Shown piece by piece: positions 42,349-51,623 of a stretch of 64,000 bases of DNA (positions are counted from its first letter, which is position 1; the number at the start of each line of letters is the position of its first letter). Source of the DNA: Ruminococcus flavefaciens MA2007 (GTDB lineage Bacteria > Bacillota > Clostridia > Oscillospirales > Ruminococcaceae); NCBI RefSeq assembly GCF_000621845.1, contig NZ_JHXF01000010.1, positions 1-64,000 of the forward strand, written 5' to 3'. The translations under genes and the position numbers were made by a program. The notes under the pieces are model-generated. The model saw nothing but the letters and a program-made list of their open reading frames with translations, was not told where the DNA came from and did not search any database.

Positions 42349-43959
42349 ATGGTCAGAAAACGGGGAGAACACGGAGTTCTTATACTTACAGCGGTATTTT
42401 TCCTATCATTTACTCTGCTGGTGGGCAATTATTACAGGCTTGCCTTTTATTCACAGGATATTCCTGCGGCGGATTTCAGCAGCAAGATGACTTTAGAGGT
42501 AGGGGAGTGTCAGGGGACGATTTACGACAGAAACATGAAGCCTCTTACAAACTCCAAAACCAAGCATATGGCGGCTGCTGTGCCCTCAGCCCTCAACCGT
42601 GAGGATACGGCGCGTTATGCCGAGGATAAAGAGCAGTTTTACCGTGATTTTGAAAAAGGGGAGCCCTTTGTTTTTACCTGTACCGATAATGCTCTTGAAA
42701 GCGAGGGACTAACTGTATTTGAAGTGCCTGTCCGTTATTCCGAAAAGCAGACTGCTCGCCATGTAATTGGCTATTTATCGGATAATAAAGGAGTTGACGG
42801 AATAGAGTACGCCTATGATCCCATTCTGCGCAACAGCTTTTCCGAGAACAGCGTGACTTACACAGTTGACGGCTTCGGAAACATAATGATAGGCGACGGA
42901 AAAGAGGTATTCCGTACAAAGGCGTATAAAAGCGGAGTTGTGCTGACGCTTGACAGGGATATACAGGAGATATGTGAAAAATGCGGCAGAAATATCGAAA
43001 AGGGAGCTATTGTCTGCGCCGATATTAAAACGGGTGATATTCTCGCAATGGCGAGCTTTCCAAGCTACGAGCCCGATAATATAGCTGAATCCATGAACGA
43101 CGAGAGATGTCCGCTTATTGATCGTGCCTTGTACTCCTACAGCGTTGGTTCGGTATTCAAGCTTGTAACGGCAGCCTCCGCGTTGGAGCAGGGGCTTGGG
43201 GGATATGTGTACGATTGCGGCGGGAGTATCGACGTAGACGGAAAGCTTTTCAACTGCCATAAGCTTGACGGTCACGGCTTGCAGACAATGCCGCAGGCAA
43301 TGACAAACTCCTGCAACACCTATTTCATCAGTCTGAGCCGATGTCTTGATATGAAAAAATACAGACAAATGGCGACATATCTCGGTTTCGGCAGAGAAAA
43401 CTACCTCTGTGCAGGCATAACGGGCTCAGGCGGAGTACTGCCCACAGAAAAGGAGCTCAGCGTACCTGCGGAGCTGGCAAATTTTGCATTCGGACAGGGA
43501 AAGCTTACAGCAACTCCGTTACAGATAACTCAGCTCACCTGCGCCATAGCTAACAACGGAGAAATGCCTATACTAAGGCTGATAAAGGGACTTACTGCCG
43601 ACGGCGCTGAGATAGGCGGCGAAAAGAATCCTCAGCTTTCAAAGGTGATGAGTGAGGAAACAGCAAAGGAACTGCAAAAAATGATGATACTGGCGGTTCG
43701 TGAGAACGAAAGGTCAAAAGCAAAAAGCCGTAAGATCAGCGTAGGAGCAAAGACCTCCACGGCTCAGACGGGAAAATACGACGAAAAGGGCGAGGAGCTC
43801 TGCCATGCGTGGATAACGGGCTTTTTTCCTGCAAGACAGCCTAAGTATGCGGTAACAGTTCTCATTGAGGACGGCGGATACGGAAATGACGCCGCAGCAC
43901 CTGTTTTTCGCGAAATTGCGGAGAAAATAAGGGAGCTGAACAGTAAAAAAGGCTCTTAA
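42349..43959 (+). CDS. Class B penicillin-binding protein (transpeptidase)
   Basis: The 536-residue protein has one N-terminal membrane anchor (about 10-30), a pedestal domain, and a transpeptidase domain with the three motifs SVFK (Ser268-Lys271), SCN (321-323) and KTS (468-470, where KTG is more usual). It cross-links peptidoglycan outside the membrane. There is no PASTA domain. Whether it acts in elongation, division or spore cortex is unclear. A GAGGTGAT site precedes the ATG. The upstream gap offers only a weak promoter (TTGCAT at 42301, CAATAC at 42324). Confidence 0.88.
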   Translation: MVRKRGEHGVLILTAVFFLSFTLLVGNYYRLAFYSQDIPAADFSSKMTLEVGECQGTIYDRNMKPLTNSKTKHMAAAVPSALNREDTARYAEDKEQFYRDFEKGEPFVFTCTDNALESEGLTVFEVPVRYSEKQTARHVIGYLSDNKGVDGIEYAYDPILRNSFSENSVTYTVDGFGNIMIGDGKEVFRTKAYKSGVVLTLDRDIQEICEKCGRNIEKGAIVCADIKTGDILAMASFPSYEPDNIAESMNDERCPLIDRALYSYSVGSVFKLVTAASALEQGLGGYVYDCGGSIDVDGKLFNCHKLDGHGLQTMPQAMTNSCNTYFISLSRCLDMKKYRQMATYLGFGRENYLCAGITGSGGVLPTEKELSVPAELANFAFGQGKLTATPLQITQLTCAIANNGEMPILRLIKGLTADGAEIGGEKNPQLSKVMSEETAKELQKMMILAVRENERSKAKSRKISVGAKTSTAQTGKYDEKGEELCHAWITGFFPARQPKYAVTVLIEDGGYGNDAAAPVFREIAEKIRELNSKKGS

Positions 43960-43992
43960 TGCGGCTTTTTTACGAAAAAATTTACAAACCCA

Positions 43993-44021
43993 TTGACTTT
44001 TTAAGGAAACAGCGCTATAAT
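43993..44021 (+). promoter_or_regulatory. Predicted promoter of the alaS transcript
   Basis: TTGACT (43993-43998), 17-base spacer, TATAAT (44016-44021), directly upstream of the T-box leader. Confidence 0.8.
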
Positions 44022-44025
44022 AATA

Positions 44026-44245
44026 AATGTATAGTGTTGACGGGATTGACTGTCTGTATGCGGAGCTCAGAGAAAAGGCGTTTGGTGCGAGCCTTTATCC
44101 GCAGGGCAGGTGCTTCCCCTGAGCTCCCCTTGGAAACAAGGGCGTAATTCTGCGTTAAAGATGTATGAGGAGAAAACAGCGGTTTTCTCAAATTTGGGTG
44201 GTACCACGAGAGCCTTCGTCCCATTTGGCGGCGGGGCTTTTTTGT
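44026..44245 (+). ncRNA. T-box riboswitch leader of alaS
   Basis: The leader holds the T-box sequence GGTGGTACCACG at 44197-44208 (pairs with the uncharged tRNA 3' end), a Stem I closed by perfect arms GGAGCTCAG (44062-44070) and CTGAGCTCC (44119-44127), the conserved TTGGTGCGAGCC apical part, a second hairpin (CCCTTG/CAAGGG around 44127-44142), and a terminator ending in T residues at about 44238-44243. GCT at 44112-44114 lies where the specifier codon is expected and reads alanine, matching the downstream gene. Uncharged tRNA-Ala should prevent termination and raise alaS expression. Confidence 0.88.
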
Positions 44246-44284
44246 ATTGCTAAGTTTTATATTTTTATTAAAGGAGATATATTT

Positions 44285-46915
44285 ATGCAGTGGACAGGTC
44301 TTAACGATCTACGTGAAAAGTATCTTTCGTTCTTCGAGAGCAAGAACCATACGAGAATGGCAAGCGCCTCTCTCGTTCCTCAGGGAGACAAGAGCCTTCT
44401 CCTTATCAATTCGGGTATGGCTCCTCTTAAAAAGTTCTTCCTGGGACAGGCTACTCCTCCAAACAAGAGAGTGACGACCTGTCAGAAGTGTATCAGAACT
44501 CCTGATATCGAAAGCGTTGGTAAGACAGCACGTCACGGTACATATTTCGAGATGCTGGGTAACTTCTCATTCGGCGATTACTTCAAGACCGAGGCTATCG
44601 AGTGGGCTTGGGAGTTCCTTACAAAGACTCTTGCTATCCCTGCCGAGAAGCTCTGGATAACTATATTCGAGAGCGATGACGAGGCTGAGCAGATATGGGA
44701 GAACCACATCGGTATCCCTCACGACAGAATTATCCGTCTCGGCAAGAAGGACAACTTCTGGGAGCACGGCTCAGGTCCATGTGGTCCATGTTCAGAGATA
44801 CACTTTGACCGCGGCGAGGCTTACGGTCCTTTCGAGAGCTTTGAGCAGGCAAGCGACTGCGACAGAGTCATCGAGATATGGAACCTTGTATTCAGCCAGT
44901 TCGACAGCGACGGTGAAGGTCACTACGCTGAGATGAAGAACAAGAACATCGACACAGGTATGGGACTTGAGAGACTTGCTTGTGTTATGCAGGGCGTTGA
45001 CAATATCTTCGAGGTCGATACTGTTCAGAACATCATGAAGCACATCTCAAAGATTGCAGGCATCGAGTACAAGAAGGACGCTAAGAAGGACGTTTCTCTC
45101 CGTGTAATCACAGACCATATCAGAAGCACTACTTTCATGGTAGGCGACGGTATCCTTCCTTCAAACGAAGGACGCGGCTATGTTCTCCGCCGTCTGCTGA
45201 GAAGAGCTGCCCGTCACGGCAGACTCTTAGGCGTTACAAGACCATTCCTCACAGAGGTATGCGATACAGTTATCAACGAGAACGCAAATGCTTATCCCGA
45301 GCTTGCTGAAAAGCGAGATTACATCAAGAAGATAATCGGTGTTGAGGAAGAAGCCTTCGCTAAGACTATCGACAAGGGCACAGAGCTCCTCAATCAGTTC
45401 ACAGAAAAGCTTGCTGCTGAGGGCGGTAAGGTACTCTCAGGCGACGACGCATTCAAGCTTTCCGATACATATGGTTTCCCGATAGACCTTACAGAGGAGA
45501 TTTGTGAGGAAAAGGGCTACACAGTTGACCGTGACCGCTTCACAGAGCTGGCAAAGGAGCAGAGAGCAAGAGCCAAGGCTGACCACGCTGCAAAGGCAGG
45601 CTCATCATGGGCTGACAACAGCATAAAGGTAGACGCTCCTGCAACTGTATTCACTGGCTATTCAGCATTTGATGCTGAGGACGCAGAAGTTCTTGCTATT
45701 TACAAGAACGGCAATGAGATAGAGACTGCTGTTGAGGGCGATGACGTTGTTATCGTTCTCGATGTTACACCTTTCTACGCTGAGAGCGGCGGACAGGTAG
45801 GCGATACAGGTATGCTTCTCAACGGAGCTAATATCGCTTCTGTCGACGATACCATCAAATCCGAGGGACATTTCCTCCACGTTGCTACTGTTGAGCAGGG
45901 AAGTATCTCCAAGGGCGACAAGGTCCTTGCACAGATAGAAAAGGACAGAAGAATGTCTATCATGCGCAATCATACCACAGCACATCTTCTCCAGAATGCT
46001 CTGAGACAGGTTCTCGGTGACCACGTTCATCAGGCTGGTCAGCTTGTAAACGAAAAGGCTTGCCGTTTTGACTTCAACCACTTCAGTGCTATGACCGACG
46101 AGGAGATAGCAAGGGTTGAGGATATCGTAAACGGCTATATCTTCAGCAATATTCCTGTTACAATGCAGGAGATGCCTATCGAAGAGGCTCGCAAGCTCGG
46201 CGCTATGGCTCTCTTCGGTGAGAAGTACGGCAATACAGTAAGAGTTGTTACCGCAGGTCCTTCTATTGAGTTCTGCGGCGGTACACATCTTTCAAATACA
46301 GCACAGATAGGACTCTTCAAGATAGTTTCCGAGAGCTCCGTAGCCGCAGGCGTAAGACGTATCGAGGCTGTTACAGGCGCAGGCGTTCTTGAGCTTATGA
46401 ACGGCTTCAAGGATACTATCCTCCGCTCTGCAAAGGCTCTCAAGCTTGCAAACGTAAGCGAGCTGCCAGAGAAGTGCGCAGCTATTGCAGCTGAGTCAAA
46501 GGAGAAGGACAAGAAGATAGAGAGCCTTACACAGCAGATCGCAAACTCCAAGACAGCCGCTCTCTTTGACAATGCTAAGGAAGTCGGCGGTATCAAGATA
46601 GTTTCCGCACGTATGGACGGCTCTGCTCCAGACGCACTCAGAAAGCTGGGTGACAGTGTAAAGGACAAGGAAGAGGCGATCATTGCTCTCTTTGCAGGCA
46701 CAATTGGTGAAAAGGGTACATTCTACTGCGTATGTACAAAGGACGCTGTTGCCAAGGGCGCTAATGCAGGCAAGATAGTCCGCGAGATAGCTGCCGTAAC
46801 AGGCGGTAAGGGCGGCGGAAAGCCCGACGGTGCTATGGCAGGTGCAGGCGACATTGCCAAGATAGACGAGGCTATGGCTAAGTTTGCAGACGTAGTTGCC
46901 GATACAATCAAGTAA
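44285..46915 (+). CDS. alaS: Alanyl-tRNA synthetase
   Basis: The 876-residue protein has the full AlaRS layout: a class II catalytic domain from residue 1 (QWTGLNDLREKYLSFFESKNHTRM, GNFSFGDYFK), a tRNA recognition part, an editing domain with HTTAHLL and the zinc ligands in FCGGTHL, and a C-terminal C-Ala domain ending GGKGGGKPDGAMAGAG. It charges tRNA-Ala. The ATG at 44285 follows AAAGGAG; the frame extends back into the T-box, which is non-coding. Confidence 0.96.
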   Translation: MQWTGLNDLREKYLSFFESKNHTRMASASLVPQGDKSLLLINSGMAPLKKFFLGQATPPNKRVTTCQKCIRTPDIESVGKTARHGTYFEMLGNFSFGDYFKTEAIEWAWEFLTKTLAIPAEKLWITIFESDDEAEQIWENHIGIPHDRIIRLGKKDNFWEHGSGPCGPCSEIHFDRGEAYGPFESFEQASDCDRVIEIWNLVFSQFDSDGEGHYAEMKNKNIDTGMGLERLACVMQGVDNIFEVDTVQNIMKHISKIAGIEYKKDAKKDVSLRVITDHIRSTTFMVGDGILPSNEGRGYVLRRLLRRAARHGRLLGVTRPFLTEVCDTVINENANAYPELAEKRDYIKKIIGVEEEAFAKTIDKGTELLNQFTEKLAAEGGKVLSGDDAFKLSDTYGFPIDLTEEICEEKGYTVDRDRFTELAKEQRARAKADHAAKAGSSWADNSIKVDAPATVFTGYSAFDAEDAEVLAIYKNGNEIETAVEGDDVVIVLDVTPFYAESGGQVGDTGMLLNGANIASVDDTIKSEGHFLHVATVEQGSISKGDKVLAQIEKDRRMSIMRNHTTAHLLQNALRQVLGDHVHQAGQLVNEKACRFDFNHFSAMTDEEIARVEDIVNGYIFSNIPVTMQEMPIEEARKLGAMALFGEKYGNTVRVVTAGPSIEFCGGTHLSNTAQIGLFKIVSESSVAAGVRRIEAVTGAGVLELMNGFKDTILRSAKALKLANVSELPEKCAAIAAESKEKDKKIESLTQQIANSKTAALFDNAKEVGGIKIVSARMDGSAPDALRKLGDSVKDKEEAIIALFAGTIGEKGTFYCVCTKDAVAKGANAGKIVREIAAVTGGKGGGKPDGAMAGAGDIAKIDEAMAKFADVVADTIK

Positions 46916-46920
46916 TATAA

Positions 46921-46940
46921 CGGGCGGCTTTGCCGCCCCC
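46921..46940 (+). terminator. GC-rich hairpin after alaS
   Basis: Arms GGGCGGC/GCCGCCC with loop TTT between alaS and the HIT gene. There is no T-run, so full termination is doubtful; it may protect the mRNA end. Confidence 0.4.
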
Positions 46941-46967
46941 ATAATAAATTATAAAAGGAGAATCAAT

Positions 46968-47321
46968 ATGGACTGTTTATTCTGTAAGATCATTGACGGC
47001 GAGATACCAAGCACAAAGGTATACGAGGACGAATTTGTATTTGCATTCAAGGACATTGCTCCTATCGCACCTGTTCACTATCTCATTATCCCAAAGGTAC
47101 ATATCTCCTGCGCAAACGAGATAACTGAGGAAAACTCAAATGCTGTAGCAAAGGTATTCGAGGCTGCTGCAAAAATTGCAAAGGCTGAGGGTATCGAGAG
47201 CTACCGTATCATAAATAACTGTGGCGATGATGCTGGTCAGACTGTTAAGCACCTGCATTTCCATATGCTTGCAGGCGTGAAAATGGGCTGGGGACCTGAG
47301 TCTCTCGGCAAGACAGAATAA
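46968..47321 (+). CDS. HIT family (HINT-like) nucleotide hydrolase
   Basis: The 117-residue protein begins MDCLFCKIIDGEIPSTKVYED and has the histidine triad HLHFHML near the C-terminus. Two Cys near the start (CLFC) match zinc-binding HINT forms. Such enzymes hydrolyse AMP-linked phosphoramidates, including aminoacyl-adenylates, which fits its place after alaS; that link is inference. An AAAGGAG site precedes the start at 46968. Confidence 0.92.
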   Translation: MDCLFCKIIDGEIPSTKVYEDEFVFAFKDIAPIAPVHYLIIPKVHISCANEITEENSNAVAKVFEAAAKIAKAEGIESYRIINNCGDDAGQTVKHLHFHMLAGVKMGWGPESLGKTE

Positions 47322-47331
47322 GGAGGCAGCT

Positions 47332-47871
47332 ATGGCTAATACATATAAAATGACTATTGCAGGGCTTGAAAGGGAGCTTCCTATCTGCCCTCTCAATGAT
47401 AAGCTCGATATTGCGGCTTTCGTTATGTTCTCAGATGTTGAGCTTACCATAAAGGCTGCTGAACAGCTCCTTGGAAAGTCTCCGTATTTCGATATTATCC
47501 TTACTGCCGAGTCAAAGGGTATCCCGCTTGCTTACGAAATGGCAAGACAGAGCAGCAAGCGCTATGTTGTTGCAAGAAAGTCTGTAAAGCTCTATATGAC
47601 CGAGCCTATTTCAGTAAGCGTAAAGTCCATAACAACTGCTGCCGAGCAGACACTTTACCTTTCACAGGAAAAAGCAGCAATGCTCAAGGGCAAAAAGGTG
47701 CTTATCGTTGACGACGTTATCAGCACAGGCGAGTCACTTCGTGCTCTTGAGGAGCTTGTACACGCGGCAGGCGGTATAATATCGGGCAGATCTGCGGTGC
47801 TTGCAGAGGGCGACGCTGCGGACAGAAAAGATATCTGCTTCTTAGAGAAGCTGCCTCTTTTCTTTAAATAA
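47332..47871 (+). CDS. Phosphoribosyltransferase (adenine PRTase-like)
   Basis: The 179-residue type I PRTase has the PRPP-binding motif VLIVDDVISTGES (about residues 122-134) and an Apt-like hood region, KGIPLAYEMARQ and RKSVKLYM. It probably converts a purine base and PRPP to the nucleotide, but the N-terminus differs from canonical Apt, so the base is not certain. An AGGAGG site precedes the ATG. Confidence 0.85.
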   Translation: MANTYKMTIAGLERELPICPLNDKLDIAAFVMFSDVELTIKAAEQLLGKSPYFDIILTAESKGIPLAYEMARQSSKRYVVARKSVKLYMTEPISVSVKSITTAAEQTLYLSQEKAAMLKGKKVLIVDDVISTGESLRALEELVHAAGGIISGRSAVLAEGDAADRKDICFLEKLPLFFK

Positions 47872-47881
47872 GGAATAGATT

Positions 47882-49930
47882 ATGAAGCGAAAAATGATTG
47901 GAGCTGCGGCAGCGTATATGGCGGGATTGTTTTTCGCTTCATTTTTTACAGATCCTGCTATACTGATAATATTTTCAATGGTTATTGCCGCAGCTTGTAT
48001 AGTTGGTATCCGTTTTGGCTTTAAATTGAAAGACATTGCGCTTATGGCCGTGTTTTTTGCAGCTTCTGCGGGAGTTTTCTGCACATATACGGCTGTAAGA
48101 TACAGACCTGCTGTTGCTTTTAACGGCAGCGAGGGGAGCTTTCGCGGCGAGGTCACTGACGTTCAGTATTACAGCGGAGAGAATGCTTCATATACGCTCA
48201 GCGGCAGGATAAACGGCAGTATAAAAGCTAAAGTCACATATTATTCGGCTTCTTTTGGAGCTGAAAAGGGCGATATCCTTGATATTGGCAGCTGCGGCTT
48301 TCAGATACCAAAGTCGGACTATCTTTTCGACGGAGAGAAGTACTATAAGTCTGACGGGATATTTCTTACGCTGAAAAATGCAAAGGATATCAGTGTTGAA
48401 CACAGAAATGCAAGAAAGCTCGGAAAAGCTATTGAACGTTACAGAGAGGACATGATTTCAGCGTTTCGCCTTAACCTTGGAAAAGACAGCGGAGACCTGC
48501 TTGCAGGAATGGTCTTCGGCGAAAAGCGCGGCATGGACGACAATGTTAAGACGGCAGTATATCGCTGCGGTATCGGTCATATGTTGGCAGTTTCGGGACT
48601 TCATGTATCAGTAGCGATATTTGTGCTTATGTGGCTGCTGAAAAAGCTTCGCATAAATAAGTACGTTTCCTTTGCGTTAATGGAGTGCTTGCTCCTTTTT
48701 ATAATTGCTATTGCCAATTATCCGATTTCAGCTATAAGAGCAGCCATAATGATGAACTTTTTCTACGCTGCAAGGCTGTTCAGACGTCAGAACGACACTT
48801 TTAATTCGCTTTCGGCAGCGGTTCTTCTGATATGTCTTTTTCAGCCCTATGCTGTCTATGACGAGGGCTTTATACTGTCTGTTGCAGGCACATTCGGTAT
48901 CGGCGTCTTTGCACCGTACATGACAAAGGATATGCCTGATGAACAGCTTTATCAGAGATTCATCAAAAACTGCGCGGTAATGCTTTGTACTACTCTGTGC
49001 GTTTTTCCGTTTTCACTGCTGTTCTTTGATGAGACTTCTCTTATTTCGCCTATAAGCAACATATTTATAGTTCCTTTGTGCTCGATTTCGATGATGACAG
49101 GTCTTATTTATGTTCTTACAGGAGGACTTGTTGATATTCTTTTCCTTTCAAAGTACATCAATGAATTTGTACTGAGAATATCCGATTCTGCCGCAAGAAT
49201 AAGATTCACTCATTTTTCCTGCGACAGTAAGGAGCTTGTACTGGGACTTCTGCTCTGCATGGCAGCAACTGCTTTTACAGCGGCTCTTTTCAGAAATAGG
49301 AAGTATATATGCGGTGTTATTGCGGCGGCTATGGTTTTCATGTTTGTCGGGGCAGGCGTTGTTCGTATGCAAAAGGACAAGCATACGACAATTGCAGTTC
49401 TCGGAAACGGCAGTAATGCGGCTATAGTTGTGTGCGGCGGCGGCAGCACCGACATCATCGACCTCAGCGGACATTATAAGTCTGCTCGGTATGTGCGGAA
49501 ATATCTTACAAGAAACTGTATTGATTCGGTGAATACAACTGTGCTCACCAATAAAGTCCAGTCCTCATATGCGAGCTATCTCAAGGAGCTTGAATTCGTT
49601 GATACAGGAAAATGGCTTGCTTCGGGTGATGATGCAAGTTCAGATGACTTCGATATCACCTGTTTTGGCGATAACGGCTTCGTTATTGATGAGGGGAGCT
49701 TTTCAGTTGAGTACAGCGGCGGCACAGTTACTGTGAGGAGCAATGATGAAAAGGCAGTAATCGCTCCTGCAAAGAGCGGTGAAATATCTCCCGACAGTGT
49801 TACCGTGATGTACGGAAATGTCCCTAAAAACGCAGAAAGAAGCAATGATTCCGTGATCTATCTCGATAACGGAAATAATTTTGAGATCGTGCTGTCAGGT
49901 TCGGGCAGCTGTAATATAAGGAGGCTGTAA
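47882..49930 (+). CDS. comEC: ComEC/Rec2-like competence membrane protein lacking metallo-beta-lactamase motif
   Basis: The 682-residue protein has two or three N-terminal membrane segments, a soluble OB-like region (about 75-180), and the Competence domain with GLLAGMVFGEKRGMDDNVKTAVYRCGIGHMLAVSGLHVSV (about 200-240) and many membrane segments to about 490. ComEC forms the channel for single-stranded DNA uptake. The C-terminal part (about 500-682) sits where the metallo-beta-lactamase domain usually is, but I see no HxHxDH motif there, so nuclease activity is unlikely. No other competence genes are nearby; next to holA is a usual Firmicutes location. Confidence 0.85.
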   Translation: MKRKMIGAAAAYMAGLFFASFFTDPAILIIFSMVIAAACIVGIRFGFKLKDIALMAVFFAASAGVFCTYTAVRYRPAVAFNGSEGSFRGEVTDVQYYSGENASYTLSGRINGSIKAKVTYYSASFGAEKGDILDIGSCGFQIPKSDYLFDGEKYYKSDGIFLTLKNAKDISVEHRNARKLGKAIERYREDMISAFRLNLGKDSGDLLAGMVFGEKRGMDDNVKTAVYRCGIGHMLAVSGLHVSVAIFVLMWLLKKLRINKYVSFALMECLLLFIIAIANYPISAIRAAIMMNFFYAARLFRRQNDTFNSLSAAVLLICLFQPYAVYDEGFILSVAGTFGIGVFAPYMTKDMPDEQLYQRFIKNCAVMLCTTLCVFPFSLLFFDETSLISPISNIFIVPLCSISMMTGLIYVLTGGLVDILFLSKYINEFVLRISDSAARIRFTHFSCDSKELVLGLLLCMAATAFTAALFRNRKYICGVIAAAMVFMFVGAGVVRMQKDKHTTIAVLGNGSNAAIVVCGGGSTDIIDLSGHYKSARYVRKYLTRNCIDSVNTTVLTNKVQSSYASYLKELEFVDTGKWLASGDDASSDDFDITCFGDNGFVIDEGSFSVEYSGGTVTVRSNDEKAVIAPAKSGEISPDSVTVMYGNVPKNAERSNDSVIYLDNGNNFEIVLSGSGSCNIRRL

Positions 49931-51012
49931 TGCCACAGACTGATCCTAAAACTGTAAAGGCGGAGCTGAAAAAAGGTGAGCTGAAAAATCTGTATTATAT
50001 CTTCGGAAAGAATATTCCCGAGGTGGAAAAGCTTACTAAGCAGATAATCAAGGCTGCCGTGGGCGACAATGAGGATTTTGCCCTGAATAAGCTTGACGGG
50101 CGATATCTTGATACCTCGGAGCTTTATGACATGATACAGATGATGCCTATGATGTCAGATTACAACTGTATCCTCATAAACGACTATAACTGCGAGAAGC
50201 CCCGTGAAAACATGGCTGGACTACGCGCCGAGGACCTTAATAAAAAGCTGGCAGAGGTCCTGAAAGACATACCGTCTCAGACAGTGGTCATATTCAATGT
50301 CACAGGCTTTGAGATTGCAGTAAAGACTGATTACAAAACTGGTAAAAGTATCATAAAGGACAAAAACAAGAAGCTTGCCGACCTTGCTGCAAAGGTGGGA
50401 GAGCTTGTTGAGTGTCCCATAAAGTCCGAGAATGAGCTCGCAAAGGAGATAGCAGCGAGTGTTTCTGCCCGCGGAGCTCTTATCTCCCTTGACAGAGCCC
50501 GTGAGCTTGCGGAAATGTGTCAGTCGGACACCCTTACTATAAAAAATGAGATAGACAAGCTCTGCTCCTATGTTGGCAGCGGCGAGATAACCTCCGAGGT
50601 ACTGCAAAACCTCGTCCACAGACAGAGCGACGTTACCTTTTTCAAGCTTGCCGACGCGGTTGCGGCTTTCAACAAAAGATCTGCATTCGAGGCACTTGAC
50701 GAGCTCATGCAAGATAAGGAAAACAGGGGAGCAGTTCTTGCAAATATTACGGGTTCGTTCATAGATATGTACCGCGCCGCCTGTGCAAGACAGCGTGGCA
50801 AGCAGGTCATGGACGTTAAAGAGGATTTCGCTTATGTCTGGGAGTTCAAGGTAAAAAATGCGTTCCGTGACAGCTCACGTATGAGTATCCGCAGGCTGAG
50901 AGAATGCATAAAGATACTCCGTGACACTAATATAACGCTTAATTCAGGCGGCGGAGACGAAAAGACAATACTCGAGCAGACCGTTACGAAAATGCTGATG
51001 ACTAAGAATTAA
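49930..51012 (+). CDS. holA: DNA polymerase III subunit delta
   Basis: The 360-residue protein has the HolA pattern: LKNLYYIFGKNIPEVEKLTKQI at the start, a AAA+-like N-terminal part without Walker motifs, and LVHRQSDVTFFKLADAVAAFNKRSAFEALDELM in the C-terminal clamp-loader part. It opens the beta clamp during loading. The start overlaps the last base of the comEC stop codon. Confidence 0.88.
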   Translation: MPQTDPKTVKAELKKGELKNLYYIFGKNIPEVEKLTKQIIKAAVGDNEDFALNKLDGRYLDTSELYDMIQMMPMMSDYNCILINDYNCEKPRENMAGLRAEDLNKKLAEVLKDIPSQTVVIFNVTGFEIAVKTDYKTGKSIIKDKNKKLADLAAKVGELVECPIKSENELAKEIAASVSARGALISLDRARELAEMCQSDTLTIKNEIDKLCSYVGSGEITSEVLQNLVHRQSDVTFFKLADAVAAFNKRSAFEALDELMQDKENRGAVLANITGSFIDMYRAACARQRGKQVMDVKEDFAYVWEFKVKNAFRDSSRMSIRRLRECIKILRDTNITLNSGGGDEKTILEQTVTKMLMTKN

Positions 51013-51023
51013 CGGGTGAGATA

Positions 51024-51623
51024 ATGATAAAAATAGATGAAGCTATAATCGTTGAAGGCAAATATGACAAGATAAAGCTGTCCTCCATTGTTGACGCTGT
51101 TATCATAATCACTAACGGCTTCGGCATATTCAAGGATACCGAGAAGCTTGAACTTATCCGTTACTACGCTAAAAAAACGGGAATAATCATTCTTACGGAT
51201 TCCGACGCCGCAGGCAGACGCATACGCGGCTATATAAAGGGCGCTGTAGGCGGCGGAAAGATAACCAACGTCTATATCCCTGATGTGTTCGGCAAGGAAA
51301 AGCGCAAGGTAAAGCCCTCTGCCGAGGGAAAGCTTGGCGTTGAGGGAATAGACGTTCAGACTCTTCTTGCGGCATTTGAAAAGTCAGGTATCACGGCTTC
51401 AAAAAGCGGAAAACGCTCCGATATCACAAAGCTTACATTATATGAGCTCGGACTCAGCGGCGGAGAAAACAGCCGCGAGCTCCGCGAGAGACTTCAGCTT
51501 CATCTGGGACTGCCCCGTCAGCTTTCCGCAGGTGCGCTGATAGAAGTTCTCTGCACTATGATGGACAGCGCAGAGCTTGCGCAGATAATGAGTGAATTGA
51601 AGGGAGAAAATAATGGTATATAG
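51024..51623 (+). CDS. rnmV: RNase M5-like toprim protein
   Basis: The 199-residue protein has an N-terminal toprim domain with the catalytic Glu in EAIIVEGKYDK and the DxD motif in ILTDSDAAGRRIR, then GKLGVEGI and a C-terminal helical region of the DUF4093 type. RNase M5 matures 5S rRNA in Firmicutes. The call is by domain layout; some homologues of this type may have another role. It overlaps the next gene by 11 bases. Confidence 0.8.
   Translation: MIKIDEAIIVEGKYDKIKLSSIVDAVIIITNGFGIFKDTEKLELIRYYAKKTGIIILTDSDAAGRRIRGYIKGAVGGGKITNVYIPDVFGKEKRKVKPSAEGKLGVEGIDVQTLLAAFEKSGITASKSGKRSDITKLTLYELGLSGGENSRELRERLQLHLGLPRQLSAGALIEVLCTMMDSAELAQIMSELKGENNGI

Noticed and set aside
45662..46288. Minus-strand 208-codon open frame opposite alaS
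   Set aside because: It is an antisense shadow of alaS with no start signal.
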